From the NCBI GenBank assembly GCA_964390795.1, contig CAYMLQ010000382.1, positions 1 through 5,347 of the forward strand: 5,347 nt of DNA, written 5' to 3'. The position numbers were made by a program, and so were the translations under genes. The notes beneath the pieces were generated by a model. The model was given only the letters and a program-made list of their open reading frames with translations. It did no database searches and was not told where the DNA came from. Source of the stretch: CAYMLQ01 sp964390795. GTDB lineage: Bacteria; Verrucomicrobiota; Kiritimatiellia; RFP12; UBA1067. This document shows, one piece after another, positions 1-5,347 of this stretch (position 1 is its first letter; each line of letters begins with the position of its first letter).

Positions 1-85
1 GCGTTTTTAGCTTCTTCTCCTCACGCCGCGCCCGCAGCCACGAACACAGTTTCAGATGCGGCTCTGTGTAGATGCTTTTTTTCAT
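1..85 (-). CDS. Divergent XRE-type helix-turn-helix regulator (N-terminal 28 residues; runs off the window)
   Basis: Read leftward from the ATG at 85–83, this frame is open to the window edge. It begins MKKSIYTEPHLKLCSW and continues LRARREEKKLKT. Seen directly: a basic, amphipathic first helix with the pattern KSIY…L..WLR..RE…L, ending where an XRE/Cro-type HTH domain would continue. From family memory, small XRE-type proteins beside Type III-like R-M genes often begin this way, typically continuing with a 'helix-turn-helix, K.E.G.R' region that would lie outside the window. Inferred role: DNA-binding transcriptional regulator of the neighbouring res–mod genes, acting on the shared 187-base divergent control region as an R-M control protein. 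The T7 run on the plus strand (76–82) is its two AAA lysine codons plus one base. No Shine-Dalgarno site is visible before the ATG, so translation may be leaderless. The HTH itself is not visible, so the family call is an inference from the first 28 residues. Confidence 0.7.
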   Translation of the reverse strand, partial: MKKSIYTEPHLKLCSWLRARREEKKLKT

Positions 86-121
86 TGGGAAAACTATAAG
101 TCAACCCCCATGAGATGCGAA
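86..121 (-). promoter_or_regulatory. Possible leftward promoter of the regulator gene (near-leaderless)
   Basis: On the minus strand there is a −10-like TATAGT (98–93). It lies 17 bases downstream of a weak −35-like TTCGCA (121–116). A start 6–7 bases after the −10 would fall at about 86–87, directly before the regulator's ATG at 85, giving a leaderless or nearly leaderless mRNA. This agrees with the absence of a ribosome binding site there. The −35 match is only 4 of 6, so the call is tentative. Confidence 0.35.
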
Positions 122-141
122 TATGGCACCATCATATGGCA
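121..141 (+). repeat. ATATGGCA direct repeat with an extra GCACCAT half-site
   Basis: ATATGGCA occurs at 121–128 and again at 134–141, a 13-base step that puts both copies close to the same face of the helix only roughly. Between them, GCACCAT (126–132) exactly matches GCACCAT at 191–197, the right arm of the palindrome over the res promoter. The repeats sit between the two divergent promoters, so they may be extra binding sites for the divergent regulator. Short matches like these can arise by chance in AT-rich DNA. Confidence 0.3.
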
Positions 142-161
142 TAATATCCTTCAATTGCAGC

Positions 162-189
162 TTGTTGCCACTCTCTTTGGTGCTATAAT
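162..189 (+). promoter_or_regulatory. Extended −10 promoter for res–mod
   Basis: TGCTATAAT at 181–189 matches both the consensus −10 (TATAAT, 184–189) and the extended TGn element. A weak −35, TTGTTG (162–167), lies 16 bases upstream, as expected when an extended −10 compensates. Transcription would begin near 196 and leave a leader of about 77 bases before the res start at 273. It is the best sigma70-type match I could find in the control region and the only one well placed for res. No separate promoter is evident before mod, so it probably drives both genes. Confidence 0.6.
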
Positions 190-196
190 CGCACCA
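178..196 (+). promoter_or_regulatory. Candidate operator: palindrome TGGTGC-N7-GCACCA around the −10 box
   Basis: TGGTGC (178–183) and GCACCA (191–196) are perfect 6-base inverted arms. The 7-base spacer between them carries the TATAAT of the res promoter. A dimeric repressor bound here would cover the −10 element. Seen: the palindrome and its exact overlap with the promoter. Inferred: it is the operator for the divergently encoded XRE-type protein, giving repression of res–mod comparable to control-protein sites in other R-M systems. A third GCACCA copy lies at 126–131. Confidence 0.45.
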
Positions 197-261
197 TTGA
201 TTCATTCACTCGGGCCGGTCATGGCTACCCATGGGCTGCCCTCACATGTCCGATATGCCTT

Positions 262-267
262 GGGGAG
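262..267 (+). promoter_or_regulatory. Ribosome binding site that fixes the res start
   Basis: GGGGAG lies 5 bases before the ATG at 273. The in-frame upstream ATGs at 231, 246 and 255 have no comparable purine-rich site. The protein from 273 begins MSNPFFEHPILNSPY, which fits my memory of how related Res proteins start. Confidence 0.65.
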
Positions 268-272
268 CGCAG

Positions 273-3200
273 ATGTCGAATCCGTTTTTCGAACACCCGA
301 TCCTGAACTCGCCTTATGCCTGCCCTCTGCGGCATTGGGAGCTGGACAGCCAAGGACAGCCGACCCAGCAGATCATGGAGGAGCGCCGCAAAGCGCAGTT
401 CATCTCGCCGATCCCAAAGCCGAAGAAGCGCAAAGGCTCTGCCGACCAGGCGCAGTTTGTCTTCAATGAGGGCAAAGGGCTTTCCACCGAGAATCAACAG
501 TACGATCCGACACCCGTCATCAACGAGCTGCGTCACACCGTTGACCAGTGGCGCGCGCTGCCGAATCCGAACCAGTGGCAGGTCACGCCTGAGACCGCCC
601 GCCTGCTGCAGCATTGGCGGCATCACGCCTTTTCCAGCACGCGCCCCTTCTTCTGCCAGGTCGAAGCCGTCGAAACTCTGATCTGGCTGACCGAAGTCGC
701 CCCGCACTCCGGCAAGGGCGGCAAGGGTTTTCTGGAGCACCTCGCCAACGCCAACCATGACGCCAACCCCGAACTCATGCGCCTGGCCCTGAAGCTCGCC
801 ACCGGTTCCGGTAAAACCACCGTCATGGCCATGCTGATCGCGTGGCAGACCCTCAACGCGGTCCGCAGCCCCAACAGCCGGCGTTTCACGCGCGGCTTTC
901 TCGTTGTCGCCCCCGGCCTGACCATCAAAGACCGCCTGCGCGTGCTCCAGCCCAATGACCCGGACGCCTATTATGCCAGCCGCGAGTTGGTTCCCAGTGA
1001 CCTGCTGGAGGACGTCAACCGCGCCAAAATCGTCATCACCAACTACCACGCCTTCAAACTGCGCGAGCGCCTTGACCTCTCGGCCGGCGGCCGCGCGTTG
1101 CTCAAAGGCCGGCGCGGCGAGGAACTGAACACCCTCGAAACCGAAGGCCAGATGCTCCAGCGCGTCATGCCCGACCTCATGGGCCTGAAGAACATCCTTG
1201 TGATCAACGACGAGGCCCACCACTGTTATCGCGAGAAGCCCGACGATCCTGAAGACGAGTCGCTCAAGGGCGATGACCGCAAAGAGGCCGAAAAGAACAA
1301 CGAGGCCGCCCGCCTCTGGATCTCCGGCCTCGAAACCGTGAACCGCAAGCTCGGCCTCGCCCGCGTGGTCGACCTCTCCGCCACACCCTTCTTCCTGCGC
1401 GGCTCCGGTTACGCCGAAGGCACCCTCTTCCCGTGGACCATGAGCGACTTCTCCCTCATGGACGCCATCGAGTGCGGCATCGTCAAGCTGCCGCGCGTGC
1501 CGATCGCAGACAACATCCCCGGCACGGCCATGCCGATGTACCGGAATCTCTGGGAACACATCGGCGCGAAGATGCCGAAGAAGGGCCGCGGCAAGTCGGA
1601 CGATTTGGACCCCTTGAGCCTGCCCCCGCAGCTCCAGACCGCCCTCGAAGCGCTCTACGGCCACTACGAGAAGACCTTTCTCCTGTGGCAGGCCTCGGGC
1701 AAGAAAATCCCCCCGTGCTTCATCGTCATTTGCAGCAATACGTCGGCCTCCAAGCTGGTTTACGACTTCATCTCCGGGTTCCAGCGCCAAAACAAAGACG
1801 GCTCGCCCGCGCTACAGAACGGACGACTCCCGCTCTTTCGGAACTTCGACGAGGACGGCCGCCCGCTGGCCCGCCCCAACACCCTACTCATCGACAGCGA
1901 GCAGCTCGAAGCCGGCGACATGCTCGACGACAACTTCCGCGCCATGGCCGCCGACGAGATCGACCGTTTCCGACGCGAGATCATCGAGCGCACCGGCGAC
2001 GCCCGCGCCGCCGACAACCTGACCGACCAGGAGCTTCTCCGCGAGGTCATGAACACGGTGGGCAAACCCGGCACCCTCGGCGGCTCCATCCGCTGCGTGG
2101 TCTCGGTCTCCATGCTCACCGAGGGCTGGGACGCGAACACCGTCACCCACGTCCTCGGCGTCCGCGCCTTCGGCACGCAGCTCCTCTGCGAACAAGTCAT
2201 CGGCCGCGCCCTGCGCCGCCAGTCCTACGACCTCAACGAGGAAGGCCTCTTCAACGTGGAGTACGCCGACGTGCTGGGCATTCCCTTCGACTTCACGGCC
2301 AAACCGGTCATCGCCCCTCCTCAGCCGCCGCGCGAAACCGTTCAGGTCAAGGCCATGCGCCCGGAGCGCGACGCGCTTGAAATCCGTTTTCCGCGCGTCG
2401 AGGGCTACCGCGTCGAGCTGCCAGAAGACCGCCTCGCGGCCGAGTTCAACGAGGAGTCCACGCTCGAACTCACGCCCGAACTCATCGGCGCCACCGAGAC
2501 GCAGAACTCGGGCATCATCGGCGAGTCGGTCAACCTGAATCTCGACCACACCAAGGTCGTCCGCCCGGCGCAGGTGCTGTACGAGCTGACCTCGTATCTC
2601 GTACTGAACAAGTGGCGCGATCCGGGAGAAGACCCGCGCCTGAACCTCTTCGGGCAGCTCAAGCGCATCGCCAAGCAGTGGCTGGACGGCTACCTCATCT
2701 GCAAGGGCGGCACCTACCCCGCCCAGCTCAAATACAAGACGCTCGCCGACATGGCCTGCAACAAGATCATCGCCGGCATCACCCGCGCCTTTGTGGGCAC
2801 CCGCCCCATCAAGGCGGTGCTCGATCCCTACAACCCCACCGGCTCCACCGCGCACGTGCGCTTCAACACCTCCAAGCTCCTGCGCTGGGAAACCCGCGCG
2901 GACCGCAGCCACATCAACTGGATCGTGCTCGACAGCGATTGGGAGGCCGAGTTCTGCCGCGTCGCCGAAAAGCACCCGCGTGTCCGCTCCTACGTCAAGA
3001 ACCACAACCTCGGCCTCTTCGTGCCCTATCGCTACTTCTCCGAGACGCGCACCTATATCCCCGACTTCATCGTGCGGGTCGAGGACGGACACGGCGAGGA
3101 CGATCTCCTGAACCTGATCGTCGAAATCAAAGGCTACCGCCGCGAGGACGCGAAGGAGAAGAAGTCCACCATGGACACCTACTGGATACCCGGCGTGAAC

Positions 3201-3329
3201 CAACTCAAGACCTACGGCCGCTGGGCCTTTTCCGAGTTCACCGATGTGTACGAGATCGAGTCCGATTTCGCCGCCAAAGTCGCCAGCAAATTCGACGAGA
3301 TGGTCGGAAAGGTCGCCCAATCATGTTAA
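273..3329 (+). CDS. res: Type III-like restriction enzyme Res subunit (SF2 helicase plus PD-(D/E)xK nuclease)
   Basis: This 1018-residue protein is the cutting subunit of a Type III-like R-M system: an ATP-dependent SF2 translocase/helicase joined to an endonuclease. Visible in order: Walker A TGSGKT (residues 177–182, catalytic K181); TNYHAF after it; motif II DEAH (313–316); SAT (369–371); motif V MLTEGWD (614–620); motif VI QVIGRALRR (641–649, arginines 645, 648 and 649). The C-terminal nuclease signature is PDF (D931) followed by EIK (E951, K953). All catalytic positions are intact. The length is close to EcoP1I/EcoP15I Res (about 970), and the N-terminus resembles what I recall as the BPTD_3080 family. 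I start it at 273 rather than at the in-frame ATG 231 because of the GGGGAG site. It precedes mod by 104 bases and is probably co-transcribed with it. Its TAA stop runs straight into an 8-base tandem repeat. Type III-like function is inferred from the architecture and the neighbouring methyltransferase. Confidence 0.93.
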   Translation: MSNPFFEHPILNSPYACPLRHWELDSQGQPTQQIMEERRKAQFISPIPKPKKRKGSADQAQFVFNEGKGLSTENQQYDPTPVINELRHTVDQWRALPNPNQWQVTPETARLLQHWRHHAFSSTRPFFCQVEAVETLIWLTEVAPHSGKGGKGFLEHLANANHDANPELMRLALKLATGSGKTTVMAMLIAWQTLNAVRSPNSRRFTRGFLVVAPGLTIKDRLRVLQPNDPDAYYASRELVPSDLLEDVNRAKIVITNYHAFKLRERLDLSAGGRALLKGRRGEELNTLETEGQMLQRVMPDLMGLKNILVINDEAHHCYREKPDDPEDESLKGDDRKEAEKNNEAARLWISGLETVNRKLGLARVVDLSATPFFLRGSGYAEGTLFPWTMSDFSLMDAIECGIVKLPRVPIADNIPGTAMPMYRNLWEHIGAKMPKKGRGKSDDLDPLSLPPQLQTALEALYGHYEKTFLLWQASGKKIPPCFIVICSNTSASKLVYDFISGFQRQNKDGSPALQNGRLPLFRNFDEDGRPLARPNTLLIDSEQLEAGDMLDDNFRAMAADEIDRFRREIIERTGDARAADNLTDQELLREVMNTVGKPGTLGGSIRCVVSVSMLTEGWDANTVTHVLGVRAFGTQLLCEQVIGRALRRQSYDLNEEGLFNVEYADVLGIPFDFTAKPVIAPPQPPRETVQVKAMRPERDALEIRFPRVEGYRVELPEDRLAAEFNEESTLELTPELIGATETQNSGIIGESVNLNLDHTKVVRPAQVLYELTSYLVLNKWRDPGEDPRLNLFGQLKRIAKQWLDGYLICKGGTYPAQLKYKTLADMACNKIIAGITRAFVGTRPIKAVLDPYNPTGSTAHVRFNTSKLLRWETRADRSHINWIVLDSDWEAEFCRVAEKHPRVRSYVKNHNLGLFVPYRYFSETRTYIPDFIVRVEDGHGEDDLLNLIVEIKGYRREDAKEKKSTMDTYWIPGVNQLKTYGRWAFSEFTDVYEIESDFAAKVASKFDEMVGKVAQSC

Positions 3330-3344
3330 TCCTGTCATCCTGTC
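3329..3344. repeat. ATCCTGTC tandem repeat directly after res
   Basis: ATCCTGTC occurs twice back to back (3329–3336 and 3337–3344), followed by an A6 run (3345–3350). The first copy begins on the last base of the res TAA stop. It is the first of three different short tandem blocks filling the res–mod gap. Confidence 0.7.
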
Positions 3345-3355
3345 AAAAAATCCCC

Positions 3356-3379
3356 CTCCGCGTTCTCCGCGTCTCCGCG
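3356..3379. repeat. CTCCGCG triplicate repeat in the res–mod gap
   Basis: CTCCGCG occurs at 3356–3362, 3365–3371 and 3373–3379, with steps of 9 and 8 bases. It has no reading frame of its own, and I see no hairpin or terminator in it. From memory, strings of this kind recur between genes in some environmental bacterial genomes; whether this one is dispersed in its own genome cannot be seen here. Confidence 0.65.
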
Positions 3380-3394
3380 TGAGCCTCTCTCCCC

Positions 3395-3422
3395 AACTCC
3401 TAACTTCTAACTCCTAACTCCT
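3395..3422. repeat. Heptamer tandem array AACTCCT ×4 before mod
   Basis: Four exact 7-base steps: AACTCCT, AACTTCT, AACTCCT, AACTCCT, with one base differing in the second unit. The array ends 11 bases before the mod ATG (3434), so it occupies the place where a Shine-Dalgarno site would be expected. The remaining leader (CCTTATCCGCT) is pyrimidine-rich and offers no purine-rich site. The unit resembles the heptamer short tandem repeats known from cyanobacterial intergenic DNA. Confidence 0.8.
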
Positions 3423-3433
3423 CCTTATCCGCT

Positions 3434-5347
3434 ATGGCTAAGAAAACTGTCCCCGAGAAGACCGTCGAGACCCTCACGCACGAGGACGCCACCCGCAAGA
3501 ACATCCCCACGGCGGAGTACCAGTCCGTGCTCAAGGCCGAGGAGACGACCCCTTTGCGCGTCTCACACGAGCGCCGCAACCGCGACCTCGACCCGCAGCT
3601 CGTCTGGCGCGGCAAGGACGAGCAGGACTGGTCCGACCTCGTAGTCCACGCGCCCCCGCTCTATATCCAGGAGAAGGTCCACCCCAAAGTCCTGATCGAC
3701 GACCTCCTGCGCATGACCAAGGCCGACCGCCAGGCGTCCGACCTCCAGCTCGACCTCTTCGCGGACTTCAACGGCATCCCCAAAGGCGCGGACAAGACCG
3801 ACTTCTACCAGCACGACCAGAACTGGACCAACCGCATGATCCTCGGCGACTCGCTGCAGGTCATGGCCAGCCTCGCCGAACGCGAAGGCCTGCGCGGCAA
3901 GGTGCAGTGCATCTACCTCGACCCGCCCTACGGCATCAAGTTCAACTCCAACTTCCAGTGGTCCACCACCAGCCGCGACGTCAAGGACGGCAACGCCGCC
4001 CACATCACCCGCGAGCCCGAACAGGTCAAAGCCTTCCGCGACACCTGGCGCGACGGCATCCATTCCTACCTCACATACCTCCGCGACCGTCTCACCGTCG
4101 CCCGCGATCTACTCACCGAATCCGGTTCGATCTTTGTGCAAATCGGGGATGAGAACGTCCACCGCGTCCGGGCTGTGATGGATGAGGTTTTTGGAGATGC
4201 CAATCATCTCGCGACAATTAGTTTTCAAAAAACTGGATCCACAGATCAAACACTGTTGCCGCAGACCGTCGATTATTTGCTAGTGTTTGCGAAGAGTATT
4301 GGAAAGGTCAAATACCGTCAGCTCTATTTGGAAAGATCCCGCGGTACGCTTGCTCTGGAGCGTTACGACACCATTCTCGAACCAGATGGGACAACGCGTC
4401 CAATCACGCGCGAAGAGGCAACTCTAAATGAAATCGGAGGCGGTGGTTTTCGCTCCCAGTTGACTTCATTGTCGAGCGCCAGACCAGCAGGAGAGGGTGA
4501 TCTTCGCGAGTTCATATTCAATGGCATATGCTACACTCCAGGCGCGGGCACATTCAAAACTGACTTCGGCGGATTGCGTCATCTTTCGCTGGCAGGGCGC
4601 GCAAGACCGGCAGGCCGAACACTTCGCTATCTGCGCCGAGTCGATGACTTTCCCGTGGTTCCGGTGAATGACCGTTGGGAGTCGGTTCAACTCGGAACTG
4701 GCTTGACCTACGTCGTTCAAACCAGTTCGAAAGTCATTGAGCGCTGCCTCCTCATGGCCACCGATCCCGGCGACCTCGTGCTCGACCCGACCTGCGGCTC
4801 CGGCACGACCGCCTACGTCGCCGAGCAATGGGGCAGGCGCTGGATCACCATCGACACCTCGCGCGTGGCGCTGGCGCTGGCCCGCGCCCGCATCATGGGC
4901 GCGCGCTACCCCTACTATTTGTTGGCCGATTCCCGCGAGGGCCAGGTCAAGGAAGCCGACGTCACGCGCACCGCGCCTTCGTCGCAGCCCGTGCGCAACA
5001 CCATCCGCCACGGCTTCGTCTACGAGCGCGTGCCGCACGTCACACTCAAGTCCATCGCCAACAACGCCGAGATCGACGTCATCTGGGACAAGTGGCAGGC
5101 GACGCTGGAGCCCCTGCGCGCGAAGCTCAACGCCGCGCTCAAGAAGAACTGGCAAGAGTGGGAAATCCCGCGCGAATGTCCATCCCACTGCCCTCTGCCT
5201 ACTGCCGCACTGCTGACTGCCTTCTGGGAGGCCCGCATCGCACGTCAGCGCGAGATCGACGCCTCGATCGCGGCCAAGGCCGAATTCGAATTCCTCTACG
5301 ACAAGCCCTACGACGACAAGAAGCGCGTGCGCGTGGCAGGCCCCTTC
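3434..5347 (+). CDS. mod: Type III-like DNA adenine-N6 methyltransferase Mod subunit (3' end beyond window)
   Basis: The protein begins MAKKTVPEKT and stays open for 638 codons to the last base. No stop is reached, so its C-terminus lies outside. It transfers a methyl group from S-adenosylmethionine to adenine N6 in the target site, and in Type III systems it also gives Res its specificity. Visible: catalytic motif IV DPPYG (residues 163–167); the segment SIFVQIGDENV after it; a variable central region (about 240–435); then the SAM-binding motif I DPTCGSGTT (451–459) and an acidic residue in ITID (D474). Motif IV before motif I defines the beta class, as in EcoP15I Mod (644 residues); this protein will be longer. 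The start at 3434 is the first ATG after an in-frame TAA at 3401, although no Shine-Dalgarno site is visible. Odd features: an AT-richer central region (see 4150–4740) and a heptamer array read as protein (residues 585–597). The methylated sequence cannot be predicted. Confidence 0.93.
   Translation, partial: MAKKTVPEKTVETLTHEDATRKNIPTAEYQSVLKAEETTPLRVSHERRNRDLDPQLVWRGKDEQDWSDLVVHAPPLYIQEKVHPKVLIDDLLRMTKADRQASDLQLDLFADFNGIPKGADKTDFYQHDQNWTNRMILGDSLQVMASLAEREGLRGKVQCIYLDPPYGIKFNSNFQWSTTSRDVKDGNAAHITREPEQVKAFRDTWRDGIHSYLTYLRDRLTVARDLLTESGSIFVQIGDENVHRVRAVMDEVFGDANHLATISFQKTGSTDQTLLPQTVDYLLVFAKSIGKVKYRQLYLERSRGTLALERYDTILEPDGTTRPITREEATLNEIGGGGFRSQLTSLSSARPAGEGDLREFIFNGICYTPGAGTFKTDFGGLRHLSLAGRARPAGRTLRYLRRVDDFPVVPVNDRWESVQLGTGLTYVVQTSSKVIERCLLMATDPGDLVLDPTCGSGTTAYVAEQWGRRWITIDTSRVALALARARIMGARYPYYLLADSREGQVKEADVTRTAPSSQPVRNTIRHGFVYERVPHVTLKSIANNAEIDVIWDKWQATLEPLRAKLNAALKKNWQEWEIPRECPSHCPLPTAALLTAFWEARIARQREIDASIAAKAEFEFLYDKPYDDKKRVRVAGPF
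4150..4740 (+). other. Putative target-recognition region of mod, with atypical composition
   Basis: This lies between the catalytic DPPYG and SAM-binding DPTCGSGTT motifs, where beta-class Type III Mod proteins carry their DNA target-recognition domain. By hand count, GC is 40% at 4201–4260, 43% at 4261–4320 and 48% at 4681–4740. It is 62% at 4081–4140 and 73% at 4741–4800. Codons such as TTT, AAT, GAT, AGA and ATA, rare in the flanks, are frequent here. The right-hand border, at about 4740, is abrupt; the left border is gradual (57% at 4141–4200). The reading frame is intact throughout. Inferred: a specificity cassette acquired by recombination. The borders are approximate. Confidence 0.6.
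5187..5229 (+). repeat. In-frame CTGCC heptamer array inside mod
   Basis: Units ACTGCCC, TCTGCCT and ACTGCCG are followed by one extra C, then ACTGCTG and ACTGCCT, and a degenerate TCTGGGA. CTGC therefore recurs at 5188, 5195, 5202, 5210 and 5217, with CTGG at 5224: steps of 7, 7, 8, 7 and 7. The five good units (5187–5222) span 36 bases, exactly 12 codons, encoding roughly HCPLPTAALLTAF. They lie between WEIPRE and WEARIARQREIDASIA, stretches that look conserved from family memory. It looks like an intergenic-type repeat that became a linker in the protein. Confidence 0.65.

Noticed and set aside
44..82. Apparent terminator: ACACAG…CTGTGT stem followed by a T7 run
   Set aside because: The stem is only 6 base pairs with a 14-base loop and is separated from the T run. 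The T run is explained by the AAA codons of the minus-strand regulator gene.
231..272. Alternative res start at ATG 231 (14 extra residues)
   Set aside because: It has no Shine-Dalgarno site and the added residues (MGCPHMSDMPWGAQ) do not resemble the family's start. The ATG at 273 has GGGGAG at a suitable distance.
56..469. Plus-strand open frame overlapping the control region and the start of res
   Set aside because: It crosses the promoter, the palindrome and the divergent regulator start, then runs out of frame through res. It has no ribosome binding site and no recognisable motif.
225..3320. Two long open frames on the minus strand opposite res (225–1790 and 1884–3320)
   Set aside because: They mirror the GC-biased third codon positions of res, which carries a full set of helicase and nuclease motifs. 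Their translations are low-complexity (rich in G, A, V, L, E and D) and show no domain I recognise.
1433..3382. Plus-strand open frames in a second frame within res (1433–2380 and 2612–3382)
   Set aside because: Their translations are dominated by R, P, H and A, as expected for an out-of-frame reading of GC-rich coding DNA. They lie inside the intact res gene.
3395..3422. CRISPR-like array before mod
   Set aside because: It has 7-base units with no spacers, so it is a simple tandem repeat. No CRISPR array or cas gene is visible.
3563..5238. Minus-strand open frames opposite mod (3563–4063, 4466–5188 and 5020–5238)
   Set aside because: They are antisense shadows of mod, whose own frame is intact and contains all the methyltransferase motifs.

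Overview
The window holds a divergent regulator gene and a two-gene Type III-like restriction-modification (R-M) operon, cut at both ends. The coding DNA is GC-rich (58–73% in the 60-base blocks of mod I counted outside its central domain) and strongly prefers C or G at the third codon position. The res–mod gap is made of short tandem repeats, and similar heptamers sit inside mod. Such repeats recall dispersed intergenic repeats of some environmental bacteria (PVC-type lineages) and the heptamer repeats of cyanobacteria. This is only a loose hint, and I cannot name the organism.

Layout: (1) Positions 1–85, minus strand, encode the first 28 residues of a small protein that looks like an XRE-type helix-turn-helix regulator; the rest lies outside the window. 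(2) Positions 86–272 are a more AT-rich divergent control region. It contains a rightward extended −10 promoter (TGCTATAAT) embedded in the palindrome TGGTGC-N7-GCACCA, a further GCACCAT copy upstream, and a plausible leftward promoter that would give an almost leaderless regulator mRNA. (3) Positions 273–3329 encode a 1018-residue Res protein with a complete SF2 helicase motif set and a C-terminal PD-(D/E)xK nuclease. (4) Positions 3330–3433 are a 104-base gap of three different tandem-repeat blocks, with no visible Shine-Dalgarno site before mod. (5) Positions 3434–5347 encode Mod, a beta-class adenine-N6 DNA methyltransferase, open for 638 codons to the window edge.

Mod methylates adenine in the host's copies of a target sequence. 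Res, which is expected to act with Mod, translocates on or senses DNA and cuts unmodified invaders. The divergent regulator probably binds the palindrome over the res promoter and delays or limits expression, as control (C) proteins do in other R-M systems. This matters here because res comes before mod, the reverse of the classical EcoP1/EcoP15 order. Two features of mod stand out. Its central target-recognition region differs sharply in composition from its flanks, suggesting specificity exchange by recombination. A run of CTGCC heptamers is also read in frame near residues 585–597.
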